Positions 45,888-54,576 are shown, numbered from the stretch's first letter. The stretch is DNA of 64,000 bases from Alphaproteobacteria bacterium (GCA_022827685.1 JAJEIH010000117.1:1-64000), one strand, 5' to 3'. Program-made: numbers and translations. The notes: a model not told the origin generated them from the letters alone.

Positions 45888-46987
45888 CGCCGCCAGACCT
45901 CCCAGGTGTCGCCGCCGGCCTCGCGCCGGGCATGAAGGCGGAAGCGCGGCGCGTCGCCGGGGTTCTCCGCGCCGAGCGCCGCCACGGCAGGCGCGCCGTC
46001 GCCGCCCATCACCGCGGGCGCGCGGAACCAGTGGATGCGGTCCACCAGGTCCGCCTTCAGCAGCGCCGCCGCCAGCATGCCGCCGCCCTCCACCAGCAGG
46101 CGGGTGAGGCCCGCTTCGCCGAGCCGCCGGAGGCCGGCCGCCAGGTCCATCCGCCCGTCCTCGCCGGCGGGCACGCGGATGAGCCGGACGCCGGCATCCT
46201 CCAGCCGGCTTGCGCGGTCCCGGTCCGCATCCTCCCGGCAGAGCGCCCAGCAGGGCCGGCCGTCGGCGGCCAGATGGTGCGTCGGCGGCAGGCCGAGGCC
46301 GCCATCCGCCACGATGCGGAGCGGCGAGCGGTCCCGCAGCCCGTCCAGCCGGCAGTCGAGGCGCGGATTGTCGAGCAGCGCCGTGCGCGCGCCCACCATG
46401 ACCGCGTCATGGCCGGCCCTCAGCCTGTGCGCGGCCGCGCGGGCGGCCGGGCCGGTGATCCAGCGGCTCTCGCCGCTCTGCGCCGCGATCCGCCCGTCCA
46501 GGGTCGTCGCGGTCTTGAGCGCGACCAGCGGCCGGCCCGAGGCGACACGGGTGAGGAAGCCCGCATTGTCGAACCGCGCCTCCGCCTCGCCGGGCCCCGT
46601 TTCCACCGCAATGCCCGCCGCCTCCAACCGCGCGAAGCCCCGCCCGGCGACGCGCGGGTCCGGGTCCCCGGTCGCGGCGACGACGCGGGCGATTCCGGCC
46701 TCGATGAGCGCGTCGGCGCAGGGCGGCGTGCGGCCGTGATGGCTGCACGGCTCAAGCGTCACATAGCAGGCGGCGCCCCTGGCGGCCGCGCCGGCGCGGG
46801 CCAGCGCCTCGGCTTCGGCATGGGGGCGGCCGCCGGGCTGCGTCCAGCCCCGCGCGACGACCCGGGGCCCGTGCGCGATCACGCAGCCGACCGCGGGGTT
46901 GGGCCAGACCGTGCCCAGGCCCCGCCGGCCGAGCGCGAGCGCGGCGCCCATATGCGCCCCGTCAACGCTGCGAGCGTCCGTCGTCAT
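45872..46987 (-). CDS. ribD: Bifunctional riboflavin deaminase/reductase RibD
   Basis: 371 residues. The N-terminal deaminase carries the zinc site HAEAEAL and [19 protein letters not shown]; the C-terminal reductase carries [20 protein letters not shown] and [20 protein letters not shown]. It deaminates and reduces the pyrimidine made by GTP cyclohydrolase II. The ATG at 46987 lies inside the nrdR end; a start at 46951 is a shorter option. Head of the rib genes here. Confidence 0.95.
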   Translation of the reverse strand: MTTDARSVDGAHMGAALALGRRGLGTVWPNPAVGCVIAHGPRVVARGWTQPGGRPHAEAEALARAGAAARGAACYVTLEPCSHHGRTPPCADALIEAGIARVVAATGDPDPRVAGRGFARLEAAGIAVETGPGEAEARFDNAGFLTRVASGRPLVALKTATTLDGRIAAQSGESRWITGPAARAAAHRLRAGHDAVMVGARTALLDNPRLDCRLDGLRDRSPLRIVADGGLGLPPTHHLAADGRPCWALCREDADRDRASRLEDAGVRLIRVPAGEDGRMDLAAGLRRLGEAGLTRLLVEGGGMLAAALLKADLVDRIHWFRAPAVMGGDGAPAVAALGAENPGDAPRFRLHARREAGGDTWEVWRRCSPE

Positions 46988-47438
46988 CCTGATCGGCAAG
47001 CTGTCCGACAAACTCCTCGAAGTCCTTGGCCTCCCGGAAATCGCGGTAAACGGAGGCGAAACGGACATAGGCGACCTGGTCGAGGTCGGCGAGCATCTCC
47101 ATCACCATTTCGCCGAGCCGGTCCGAGGGGAACTCGCCCTGTCCCGAGGCTTCGAGCTGGCGCACCAGGCTGGAGATCATGCGCTCCAGCCGGGCGTCGT
47201 CCACCGGCCGCTTGCGCAGTGCGACCGCCACGGAGCGCTTGAGCTTCTCGCGGTCGAACGCCTCGCGCCGGCCGCTGGACTTCAGGATCGTGAGGTCGCG
47301 CAGTTGCACCCGCTCGAAGGTGGTGAAGCGCGCATTGCAGGCGGGGCAGGAGCGGCGGCGGCGGATGACGGCGTTGTCCTCCGTCGGCCGGCTGTCCTTC
47401 ACCTGCGTGTCTTCATGGGCGCAGAACGGGCAACGCAT
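46962..47438 (-). CDS. nrdR: Ribonucleotide-reductase regulator NrdR
   Basis: 158 residues. An N-terminal zinc ribbon ([18 protein letters not shown]...[18 protein letters not shown]) is followed by an ATP-cone domain ([26 protein letters not shown]). It represses nrd genes in response to ATP/dATP. It sits four bases after glyA and overlaps ribD, the conserved glyA-nrdR-ribD order of alphaproteobacteria. I did not see NrdR boxes within this window. Confidence 0.97.
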   Translation of the reverse strand: MRCPFCAHEDTQVKDSRPTEDNAVIRRRRSCPACNARFTTFERVQLRDLTILKSSGRREAFDREKLKRSVAVALRKRPVDDARLERMISSLVRQLEASGQGEFPSDRLGEMVMEMLADLDQVAYVRFASVYRDFREAKDFEEFVGQLADQDDDGRSQR

Positions 47439-47442
47439 CGCA

Positions 47443-48705
47443 CTACCTCCCCGGGGCCGCCCCGTAGATCGGGAAGCGCGCCAGCAGCGCCCCGACCCGC
47501 GCCGCCGCGCGCGCCTCCGCCGCCTCGCCGCCCTTCAGCACCTCCACGATGAGCCGCCCCACCTCCCGGAACGCCTCCTCGTCGAAGCCGCGCGTGGTCG
47601 CCGCTGGCGAGCCGAGGCGCAGGCCCGAGGTGACGGTCGGCTTCTCCGGGTCGAACGGGATGCCGTTCTTGTTGCAGGTGATGCGCGCGCGCTCCAGCGC
47701 CTTCTCGGCGACATCGCCGGTGAGGCCGAGCGGGCGCAGATCGACCAGCAGCAGGTGTGTGTCCGTGCCGCCCGAGACGATCTCCAGCCCGCCTTCCCGC
47801 AGCGTCTGGGCAAGCGCGCGGGCATTGGCGACCACGGCCTCGGCATAGTCGCGGAACCCGGGCTGGAGCGCCTCGCCGAAGGCGACCGCCTTGGCGGCGA
47901 TGACATGCATCAGCGGGCCGCCCTGGAGGCCGGGGAACACCGCCGAGTCGATCCGCCGGCCGAGCGTCGCGTCATTGGTGAGGATCATGCCGCCGCGCGG
48001 GCCCCGCAGCGTCTTGTGGGTGGTGGTGGTGACGATGTCGGCCCAGGGCAGCGGGCTCGGATGCACGCCGGCCGCCACCAGCCCGGCGAAATGCGCCATA
48101 TCGACCATGAACTTCGCGCCCGAGGCGTCGGCGATCTCGCGGAAGGGGCGGAAGTCGATCTCGCGCGGATAGGCCGAGCCGCCCGCGATGATGAGCGCCG
48201 GCCGGCGTTCCTCCGCCAGCCGCGCGACCTCGTCGAAGTCGATCCGGCTGTCCTGTCGGCGCACGCCGTATTGCACGGCGTCGAACCACTTGCCGGAGAG
48301 GTTGGGCGCCGCGCCGTGCGTCAGGTGCCCGCCGGCGGCGAGCGACATGCCGAGCACCGTGTCGCCCGGCTTGCAGAGCGCCATGAAGGCCGCCTGGTTC
48401 GCCTGCGCGCCGGAATGCGGCTGGACATTGACATGCGCCGCGCCGAACAGCTGCTTCGCCCGCTCGATGGCGAGCCGCTCCGCCCGGTCCACCCATTCGC
48501 AGCCGCCATAGTAGCGCCGCCCCGGATAGCCCTCGGCATATTTATTGGTCAGCACCGAGCCCTGCGCCTCCAGCACGGCGCGCGAGACGATGTTCTCCGA
48601 GGCGATCAGCTCGATCTGGTCGCGCTGGCGGCCCAGCTCCCCGCCGATGGCGGCAGAGAGGTCCGGGTCGGCGTCGGCCAGCGGCGCGGTGAAGAAATCG
48701 GCCAT
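47443..48705 (-). CDS. glyA: Serine hydroxymethyltransferase
   Basis: 420 residues. The PLP-Lys motif [18 protein letters not shown] is intact; [35 protein letters not shown] and [18 protein letters not shown] are also diagnostic. It interconverts serine and glycine and supplies methylene-THF. The ATG at 48705 is chosen over an extension to 48765 that has no family counterpart. No glycine riboswitch is visible upstream. Confidence 0.97.
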   Translation of the reverse strand: MADFFTAPLADADPDLSAAIGGELGRQRDQIELIASENIVSRAVLEAQGSVLTNKYAEGYPGRRYYGGCEWVDRAERLAIERAKQLFGAAHVNVQPHSGAQANQAAFMALCKPGDTVLGMSLAAGGHLTHGAAPNLSGKWFDAVQYGVRRQDSRIDFDEVARLAEERRPALIIAGGSAYPREIDFRPFREIADASGAKFMVDMAHFAGLVAAGVHPSPLPWADIVTTTTHKTLRGPRGGMILTNDATLGRRIDSAVFPGLQGGPLMHVIAAKAVAFGEALQPGFRDYAEAVVANARALAQTLREGGLEIVSGGTDTHLLLVDLRPLGLTGDVAEKALERARITCNKNGIPFDPEKPTVTSGLRLGSPAATTRGFDEEAFREVGRLIVEVLKGGEAAEARAAARVGALLARFPIYGAAPGR

Positions 48706-48831
48706 GCGCGAGGGGCTCCCGAATCCAGCCCCCAGCCCATAGCAAATCCCGCCCCCGCCCGCCATAGCGCGCGGCGGAACGGCGGCCGGGGCGCTATCGG
48801 CTATCCGCCGACCGCGGGCCCCGCGGCCCCG

Positions 48832-48996
48832 TCAGTTCGTCTCCCGCTTGATGAAGCCCTCGAACAGTCCTTCCAGACGGGCCATGCGCTCGCGCAACTC
48901 GCCGACATCGCGATGCACGCGGTCGATCTGGCTCCAGAGGAACGCAAAGCCCGCGATCAGGATGGCGGGCGTTATCCACGGTTCGAGCGTTTCCAC
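48832..48996 (-). CDS. Small single-pass membrane protein (54 aa)
   Basis: 54 residues starting at GTG 48996. One membrane helix (about 9-23, ITPAILIAGFAFLW) is followed by a charged amphipathic, coiled-coil-prone helix (RVHRDVGELRERMARLEGLF). AAGAGG lies shortly upstream. The frame is supported by its membrane-plus-coil design, which is shared in outline by the genes at 53457-53825 and 63168-63335. Function unknown. Confidence 0.6.
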   Translation of the reverse strand: METLEPWITPAILIAGFAFLWSQIDRVHRDVGELRERMARLEGLFEGFIKRETN

Positions 48997-49304
48997 CGGC
49001 AGCCTCTTGCTTCGTCGGTAGGGAACAAAGCTGACACGCTCCGGGCGGCTTCACAAGCACAAACCCGCCATAGCGCGCGGCCCATGTCGCCCTTGCATTG
49101 ATCTTTCCGAAAACGCAGACTGCTTCTCGCAAGCAATACGCGGACACCCGCTTTGTCGGGCCGCCCGCTGAATAGAACAGCCTGATACCCGGCAAGGGAG
49201 TAGCTACCCGAGCCCGGCGAATAGGCGGGGCTTTACGCATCCGCGTGTTGCTTGCAACGGCCCGACGCCAGCTTCGGGCCTTTGTGTCGAAGCGAGGCGC
49301 GGGA
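48997..49304. other. 308-bp gene-free region before the glycosyltransferase genes
   Basis: No credible gene. It contains a 16-base inverted repeat with one mismatch, 49129-49144 (GCAAGCAATACGCGGA) and 49240-49255 (TCCGCGTGTTGCTTGC), 95 bases apart, which could be a regulatory or structural element for the operon that starts at 49305. Confidence 0.5.
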
Positions 49305-50096
49305 ATGGCCCAACTGCCTGTCTATGTCATCAATCTCGACCGGCGGCCGGACCGCTGGGCGGCCATGTCCGCGCAGATGGGCCGGCTCGGCATCGAGGCG
49401 GTGCGCATCCCCGCAATCGACAGGGACAGCCTGGCGGGCGATCCGGCGCTTCTAAGGATGGGCGCGGGCCATGTCGCCTGCGCCCGCAGCCATTACAGGG
49501 CCATGCAGGCCCTGGTCGATTGCGGCGCGCCCGCCGCGCTCGTCCTCGAAGACGATGTCGAGGTCGGCGGGGAAGTCCCGGCGCTTGTCGCGTCGCTGGA
49601 ATGGTGGCCCGGCGAACACGGGCTGGTGAAGCTGCAAAGCACGATCGCGCCCGACAGGCGGATATGGCTGGGCCCCGCCGTCGGCGCCACGCCGAGCGGC
49701 CGCTCCCTCAGGCCGATCCTGGGCAGCCATCTGGGCGCATACGGATATCTGATCGACCACGACGCCGCCCTGGAGGCGCTGGAGACCGCCCCGGCGACAC
49801 CCATGCCGATCGACCATCTGCTGTTCAATCTCGGCAACTCGCGTCTCGCGCACAGCCTCGCCCCGCTGCAGATGACGCCGGGCGCAATCCGCCATCTGCC
49901 CTACGGGATGTTCGGCTCGGACACGGGAGAGCACCGGGTCGAAGGGCGGAAGCTCTGGAAGCCCGGCTACGCGACCCGCCTGTCGCTCAAGAAGACATGG
50001 ATGTGGGCCGCGGCGAGGGGCCGGTGCGAGCGCACCGGCGTCGGATACTGCCCCGGCCCGAAGGCGAACCGGACCGCCGGGGCCGCGGCCGGGTGA
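49305..50096 (+). CDS. Glycosyltransferase family 25 (LPS-type), copy 1
   Basis: 263 residues. The GT25 opening VYVINLDRRPDRWAAMSAQM leads to AACARSHYRAMQALVDCG-like segments and the metal-binding ALVLEDDVEV. The C-terminal LGAYGYLIDHDAALEAL and PMPIDHLLFNLG fit acceptor/donor regions. Such enzymes add galactose or another sugar to lipopolysaccharide or a protein. The ATG at 49305 has GAGG eight bases upstream. First of three tandem GT25 genes; it overlaps the next by one base. Confidence 0.88.
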   Translation: MAQLPVYVINLDRRPDRWAAMSAQMGRLGIEAVRIPAIDRDSLAGDPALLRMGAGHVACARSHYRAMQALVDCGAPAALVLEDDVEVGGEVPALVASLEWWPGEHGLVKLQSTIAPDRRIWLGPAVGATPSGRSLRPILGSHLGAYGYLIDHDAALEALETAPATPMPIDHLLFNLGNSRLAHSLAPLQMTPGAIRHLPYGMFGSDTGEHRVEGRKLWKPGYATRLSLKKTWMWAAARGRCERTGVGYCPGPKANRTAGAAAG

Positions 50097-50920
50097 TGCT
50101 GCCCGTTTTCATCATCAATCTCGACCGCCGCCCGGACCGTTGGGCGGCGATGTCCGCGCAAATGGACCGCCTCGGCATCGAGGCGGTGCGCATCCCGGCG
50201 GTCGATGCCCGCCTGCTGGCGGCGCAGGAGGAATGGGAGCGAACGACGAACGGCAATCCGCCCTTCTGGCGCATCAATCTGGGCTCGGCGGCCAACATGC
50301 TCGGCCACGGCAGGGCCATGAGCGAACTGCTCGGGTCGGACGCCCCGGCGGCGCTGATTCTGGAAGACGATGCGGCGCTCGCTCCCGATACGCCTTCATT
50401 GCTGGAGTCGGTGGACTGGTGGCCTTCCGGCGCGCATGTCGTGCGGCTGGAAGCCAGCCTTCCGTCGGGCCCCCGGTGGCGCAAGGCCGCGCCGCTGTGG
50501 CGGTCGTCGGGCAGGACGCCGAGCGGGCGCGGGCTGCACCGTCTGGAACGATGGTGCAGCGGGTCCGCGGCCTATCTGATCGACCGGCGCGGGGCGCAAA
50601 TCGCGCTCGCGGCGTTCGCCGACCCCGACCACACGGTTGACCAGACGCTGTTCGATTTCCGGCGTTCCAGGGTGGCCCGCCGGCTGCGGACCGTGCAGGT
50701 GCTGCCGGCGATGGCGCGCCAGCGCGAAGAGGACGGAAGCGACCAGGCGTCGTGGCGCCAGGCGGCGGAATTGCGGGGCCGGAAAAGGCGCGTCCATCGC
50801 TTGCGGAGGAACCTTCGCGCCCTGCCGTACAAGGCGCGCGTGCAGGCGCTGTTCGCCCTCGGGATGGTGCGGAAGGTCCGTATTTCCTACAGCGACGATC
50901 CGCCGGAGCGTCCGTGCTGA
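50096..50920 (+). CDS. Glycosyltransferase family 25 (LPS-type), copy 2
   Basis: 274 residues. The N-terminal half is nearly the same as copy 1 (INLDRRPDRWAAMSAQMDRL and IEAVRIPAVDAR), pointing to a tandem duplication; it then diverges, with an insertion around EEWERTTNGNPPFWRINLGS. LILEDDAAL holds the Asp pair. SGSAAYLIDRRGAQIAL and DHTVDQTLFDF correspond to the copy 1 C-terminal motifs. The tail is basic. The start forms a TGATG overlap with copy 1. Separate acceptor specificity is likely but unproven. Confidence 0.88.
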   Translation: MLPVFIINLDRRPDRWAAMSAQMDRLGIEAVRIPAVDARLLAAQEEWERTTNGNPPFWRINLGSAANMLGHGRAMSELLGSDAPAALILEDDAALAPDTPSLLESVDWWPSGAHVVRLEASLPSGPRWRKAAPLWRSSGRTPSGRGLHRLERWCSGSAAYLIDRRGAQIALAAFADPDHTVDQTLFDFRRSRVARRLRTVQVLPAMARQREEDGSDQASWRQAAELRGRKRRVHRLRRNLRALPYKARVQALFALGMVRKVRISYSDDPPERPC

Positions 50921-51642
50921 ACGCCATGCCGCCGATCTTCGTGGTCTCTCTGGTCCGGGAGACCGGACGCCGCGCCCGCATGCGGAAGGAGCTGAAGGCG
51001 CAGCAGCTCGATTTCGAGTTTTTCGACGCGGTGGACGGGGCCGGGCTGCCCGAGGACTGCTACCGCCACCGGATGCAGGAGCAGTGGTGGCGCATCATGC
51101 GGGGCCGCCGGCTGTCGCCCGGCGAGATCGGCTGCTTCCTGTCCCACTACGCGCTCTGGCGGCATCTGGTCGATACCGGGACGCCGTATGCCGTCGTTCT
51201 TGAGGACGATGCGGCGCTGGAGGACGGCTTCCCGGCCCTCATCGACGCCGTTCTGAGGACGGACCTCGACTGGGATGTCGTTCTGCTGTCGCCGAGGAAG
51301 CGCTATCGGGTTCACCGGGAAATGGCAATGCTGGACGGCCGGCGCTCCCTCGTCCGCTATCGCCGCCGCGTCGGAGGCTGCGTCGGCTATCTCGTCCGGC
51401 TGGAAGCGGCGAGGGCGCTGCTTCACTACTGCTGGCGCATCCGCGCGCCCATAGACTGGCTCTACGCGGAATGGTGGCGCAACGGGCTGGCCTTCTACGC
51501 CGTCGATCCGGCCATCGTCATCCATACCGGAGTCCGGTCCACCATCCAGACGCTGCCGAAGGGGCGGCGAACCGCGCTGGAGCACACGGCGGCGGCCAGC
51601 CACCGCCTGGCGGACTGGCTCTATCTGCGCAGCACGGCTTAG
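50914..51642 (+). CDS. Glycosyltransferase family 25 (LPS-type), copy 3
   Basis: 242 residues. IFVVSLVRETGRRARMRKEL opens a GT25 domain closer to the LOS glycosyltransferase type (FEFFDAVDG, LSPGEIGCFLSHYALWRHL, AVVLEDDAALEDGF, GCVGYLVRLEAARALL, IDWLYAEWW). It is more distant from copies 1 and 2. The start is set at GTG 50914, which has GGAG six bases upstream and overlaps the copy 2 stop; the ATG at 50926 has no site at proper distance. It completes a three-gene operon. Confidence 0.9.
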   Translation: MLNAMPPIFVVSLVRETGRRARMRKELKAQQLDFEFFDAVDGAGLPEDCYRHRMQEQWWRIMRGRRLSPGEIGCFLSHYALWRHLVDTGTPYAVVLEDDAALEDGFPALIDAVLRTDLDWDVVLLSPRKRYRVHREMAMLDGRRSLVRYRRRVGGCVGYLVRLEAARALLHYCWRIRAPIDWLYAEWWRNGLAFYAVDPAIVIHTGVRSTIQTLPKGRRTALEHTAAASHRLADWLYLRSTA

Positions 51643-51751
51643 AGCGAAAGCCTTCGGATTGCATGGCCCCCTTCTGCCACCCCGCCCGAAGCGTAGCGGC
51701 GAGGCGACGGGACGGCGTAGCCCGGCGGCCGTGTGCAGGGAGATATGAGGC

Positions 51752-53053
51752 ATGAATATCGGTCGATCGATCCGCAGCCGGCATTTGCCGCGCATCGGCA
51801 TGGTGCTGCCGGACCTGGCAGGCGGCGGCGCCGAAAGGGTAGTGTTGACGCTGGCGGGCGCTCTTCTCGAACGAGGATTCCCCGTTGACCTGGTTCTTCT
51901 GCGTCTGAGCGGTTCCTACAAGCACACGATACCGGACGGGATTCGGATATATTATCGGCGGCGCAAAAGAACTACCGACCCGAACCTTCTTGCACACTGC
52001 CGCGAGCGCCGGATCGAAATGCGTCCGCTTGCTGTCAATCTGCTGGCTACGTGCAGTGCATGGCGGCCCCTGCAAAAGCTCCATTCCGGTGTTCGCCTGA
52101 ACTTGGCGCAAATACGCGCGGCAGTCGCCGTCGCCCGCTATATACGCGAGGCGCGACCTCAAATGCTGTTTGCGGCTCTGCCGCCTGCGAATTGTGCGGC
52201 GATACTCGGCGCGGAATTGGCGAAGATCCTCATTCCCGTCATAACGTCTATTCGTAACAACGTCGATATCAGTGAGAGCTACAAGGGACGGGGGAGGGAG
52301 ATTGCTAGATCGACCGATCCCGGAGCCGACGCAGTAGTGGCGATTTCTCAAGGCGTGGCCAGAACCGTGATCGATACTTTGGGCGTCGATGCGCGAAAAA
52401 CTCATGTGATTTACAATCCTGCTCCTGTGTCGGAAATACGCCGTTTGGCCGAACAGGAAGTCCGGCACCCCTGGTTTCGGGATTCCGGCATCCCGATCGT
52501 TCTCAGCGTACTTGCTGAGAAAAAACAGAAAGACTGGCGCACACTCGTTTCGGCATTTGGATCGGTGCGCCGTAAGGCGAACGCCCGTCTCGCAATTCTA
52601 GGAGATCTGTCGGCCGATTACCGCAGCCGAATTACATCTCTGGCCCGGGAAATGGGCGTAGAAGCCGACATCGCCTTTCTGGGCTTCGTCGAGAACCCGT
52701 TCAGTTACATGCGGCGTGCCGCGCTGTTCGTGTTGTCGTCGAGATACGAAGGCCTGGCGAATGTCCTCATCGAGGCAATGGCCTGCGGCACCCCGGTTGT
52801 CAGCACCGATGCACCATACGGGCCGGCGGAGATTCTCGAAGGAGGCCGGTGGGGTCCGCTGGTGCCGGTCGGCGATGCGGAGGCGCTGGCCGCCGCGATC
52901 GTCGGGTGTCTGAATGGCGGCGCGGTTTCCACGGCGGAACTCGAACGGCGCGCCGATGACTTTTCCGTGGAGCGCCTTGTTCCCGTCTATGAGGATTTGT
53001 TCAGGAGGATGATTGAGAAAGGGAAGGGCGCAACGGTCCAGGAGCGAGTTTGA
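51752..53053 (+). CDS. Glycosyltransferase family 4
   Basis: 433 residues with GT-B fold. The N-terminal LPDLAGGGAERVVLTLAGAL is the acceptor-domain glycine-rich start; the C-terminal domain has IVLSVLAEKKQKDWRTLVSA, ARLAILGD, FLGFVENPFSYMRRA and the nucleotide-sugar motif SSRYEGLANVLIEAMACGTP. It resembles the surface-polysaccharide GT4 enzymes. Its central part (about 51900-52700) is visibly less GC-rich and uses more A/T-ending codons than its neighbours, suggesting acquisition from elsewhere. Same strand as the GT25 trio, 109 bases downstream. Confidence 0.92.
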   Translation: MNIGRSIRSRHLPRIGMVLPDLAGGGAERVVLTLAGALLERGFPVDLVLLRLSGSYKHTIPDGIRIYYRRRKRTTDPNLLAHCRERRIEMRPLAVNLLATCSAWRPLQKLHSGVRLNLAQIRAAVAVARYIREARPQMLFAALPPANCAAILGAELAKILIPVITSIRNNVDISESYKGRGREIARSTDPGADAVVAISQGVARTVIDTLGVDARKTHVIYNPAPVSEIRRLAEQEVRHPWFRDSGIPIVLSVLAEKKQKDWRTLVSAFGSVRRKANARLAILGDLSADYRSRITSLAREMGVEADIAFLGFVENPFSYMRRAALFVLSSRYEGLANVLIEAMACGTPVVSTDAPYGPAEILEGGRWGPLVPVGDAEALAAAIVGCLNGGAVSTAELERRADDFSVERLVPVYEDLFRRMIEKGKGATVQERV

Positions 53054-53188
53054 GCGGGAACGCCCGACCGATGGGAACCGGCAGAGGAAACCTCTTGGGC
53101 TTCCGCCCGCCGGCTGCCCCCCCTTCGCACAAGGCGGAAGGCGCTCGCGGCAGGGCGCGGGCGAAGGAGCGGCCGGCAGTCGGGCGTG

Positions 53189-53413
53189 CTACCGGGCCGG
53201 GGGCAGCCGGCCGGCGATGTCGTCCAGCCTGCCGTTCAGCCTGCCTTCCACCGTCCGGATATCCCCCCGGACCTGCTCCAGGCCTGCCTCCAGCTTCTCC
53301 TGGCCTTCCTCCAGCACGATCAGGCGGGTCTCGACGACGCCGAGCCGCGCGTTCATCTCATGGATGGACAGCGCGGTCCAGCCAAGCAGCCCCAGCAGGG
53401 CGACCGCCAGCAC
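53189..53413 (-). CDS. Small membrane coiled-coil protein, truncated duplicate
   Basis: 74 residues from a GTG at 53413. VLAVALLGLLGWTALSIHEM is the membrane helix, followed by a coiled coil (LGVVETRLIVLEEGQEKLEA...VRGDIRTVEGRLNGRLDDIAG). Residues through EEGQE are almost the same as in the neighbour at 53457-53825, but the N-terminal cytoplasmic part of that protein is missing and no ribosome site precedes the GTG. It may be a truncated copy or still be expressed by coupling with the upstream gene, whose stop is 44 bases away. Confidence 0.5.
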   Translation of the reverse strand: MLAVALLGLLGWTALSIHEMNARLGVVETRLIVLEEGQEKLEAGLEQVRGDIRTVEGRLNGRLDDIAGRLPPAR

Positions 53414-53424
53414 GGGATACAGCC
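53301..53424. repeat. 124-bp direct repeat (second copy at 53584-53707)
   Basis: Positions 53301-53424 and 53584-53707 match over 124 bases with about three differences, a fixed offset of 283. The repeat encodes the membrane helix and first coil of both small proteins. So few differences, some silent, point to a recent duplication or gene conversion. Confidence 0.85.
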
Positions 53425-53456
53425 GGTCCGGGCGAGGCGGCCGCCATGCAGTCCGC

Positions 53457-53825
53457 TCACCGCCGGGCGAGATCGTCCACCTTCCGGTCCAGAACCCGGA
53501 GGTCTCCCCGGACCTGCGCCAGCCCGGCGGCCAGCGCCTGCCGCTCCTCCCGCGCCCGCTCCAGACCGGCCGCCAGCGTCTCTTGGCCTTCCTCCAGCAC
53601 GATCAGGCGGGTCTCGACGACGCCGAGCCGCGCGTTCATCTCGTGGATGGATAGCGCGATCCAGCCAAGCAGCCCCAGCAGGGCGACCGCCAGCACGGGA
53701 TACAGCCAGTCCCGCTGCGCCAATGGCCGCCGGGCGGCGGACTCCGCCAGGGCGGCCGCGGCGTCGGGCCGGACGCCGGCCTGCTCCAGCGCGCTGCGGA
53801 TCTGTTCGGGCGATGCGGTCGCCAT
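53457..53825 (-). CDS. Small membrane coiled-coil protein
   Basis: 122 residues from ATG 53825. A helical N-terminal part (SPEQIRSALEQAGVRPDAAAALAE) looks like a UBA/Clp-N-type small helical bundle. The membrane helix is LYPVLAVALLGLLGWIALSI (about 58-77), then a long coiled coil with heptad-like LIVLEEGQETLAAGLERAR and LAQVRGDLRVLDRKVDDLAR. The design recalls anchored coiled-coil subunits such as DUF1640/CCDC90-like proteins, but I cannot place it in a family. A truncated duplicate follows directly downstream. Confidence 0.7.
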   Translation of the reverse strand: MATASPEQIRSALEQAGVRPDAAAALAESAARRPLAQRDWLYPVLAVALLGLLGWIALSIHEMNARLGVVETRLIVLEEGQETLAAGLERAREERQALAAGLAQVRGDLRVLDRKVDDLARR

Positions 53826-53951
53826 GATGTCCTCTCGCCGACGGCCGGCAACACCATAGCCCGCCCGGGTCCGGCCGTCCACAACGGGCCGGACGCCATG
53901 CGGGATAGTGGCAGGAATAAGAACATTCCAGAAAATTATCTCTATTCATAC
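53826..53951. other. Start of a 791-bp gene-free stretch (53826-54616)
   Basis: No credible gene. It holds, in order, an AT-rich tract (GAACATTCCAGAAAATTATC and nearby, 53918-53957), a promoter-like pair, dispersed repeat R copy B, a GC-rich spacer with palindromes (CTCCCGCTCGGCGGGAG at 54318 and CCTCCCCCGCAAGCGGGGGA at 54423), and the 10-bp repeat arrays. Confidence 0.6.
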
Positions 53952-53980
53952 TTGACATCCCGGCGGCCTGCTCCCAGATT
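53952..53980 (+). promoter_or_regulatory. Promoter-like pair ahead of repeat copy B
   Basis: TTGACA (53952-53957) and CAGATT (53975-53980) are 17 bases apart, pointing into repeat copy B. The arrangement parallels TTGACA-N16-TAGATT in front of copy A, although the spacer sequences differ. Confidence 0.45.
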
Positions 53981-54019
53981 GCGGCGGGTGGAAGGGGACG
54001 GCGATCCGGAAGCCGCCCC

Positions 54020-54257
54020 GCCTTGCGCCGGCGCGGGAAAGGCCCCGGGGAGCGGACGGGCGAGGTGCGTCCCGCGTCCGGCTCGCGCGTGCGGGCGCAC
54101 AGGCGCAATCAGGCGCGCGAACCGCGCCGCCGCGATACGCGCGCCGGCGGGCGCGGGCGCGCGCAGGATACGCGCGAATCAGGGTCCCGCCGCCAGGGCA
54201 GGCCGGCGGTGGGGAGAGCGGAACGAAAGGGAACGAACCGGGATGAAGGAACGAGAT
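54020..54257 (+). repeat. Dispersed GC-rich repeat R, copy B (possible ncRNA)
   Basis: Aligned with the reverse complement of 12791-13015 along its full length. Identical blocks include GCGCAATCAGGCGC, CGCCGCGATACGCGCGCCGG, GCGCAGGATACGCGCGAA and GATGAAGGAACGA; indels between them are not multiples of three. The 10-bp arrays follow about 250 bases downstream, the same order as for copy A. Confidence 0.75.
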
Positions 54258-54507
54258 TCATACCGAGGAGCGCAATGCAGAACCGATGTCCTGGGGGTGC
54301 TCCATTGTGCTCCCCTCCCGCTCGGCGGGAGGGGTTGGGGGAGGGCCTCTCGGTGTGACGGGCCGTTGCCGGGCTTCGCCCGCCGCCGCTTCCGCCAGCG
54401 CGGAAGCGGCCCCCCACCCGGCCTCCCCCGCAAGCGGGGGAGGAGCTTTTCGGCATCGGCCCTCATGCCCGAACGGGCCACCGCCTATGCACCGGCGGCA
54501 TGCGGAT

Positions 54508-54576
54508 CATGACATCTCATGACATATGGCGCTGTCTCCCGCCGGGCCGCATGACAAAACATGACATCCCATGACA
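54508..54576 (+). repeat. Two 10-bp repeat arrays
   Basis: CATGAC at 54508 and 54518 (10-bp period), then after 26 bases CATGAC at 54550, 54560 and 54570 (10-bp period). The second block, CATGACAAAACATGACATCC, matches the minus strand of 12553-12589; the first matches the array at 215 (CATGACATCTCATGACAT). Confidence 0.8.

Noticed and set aside
48706..48831. Glycine riboswitch upstream of glyA
   Set aside because: The region lacks the paired GGA/GAGA-containing aptamer pattern and is short, with a small gene following.
54508..54576. Possible CRISPR array
   Set aside because: The unit is 10 bp with 4-base spacers and only two or three units, far from CRISPR repeat/spacer sizes; no cas genes.
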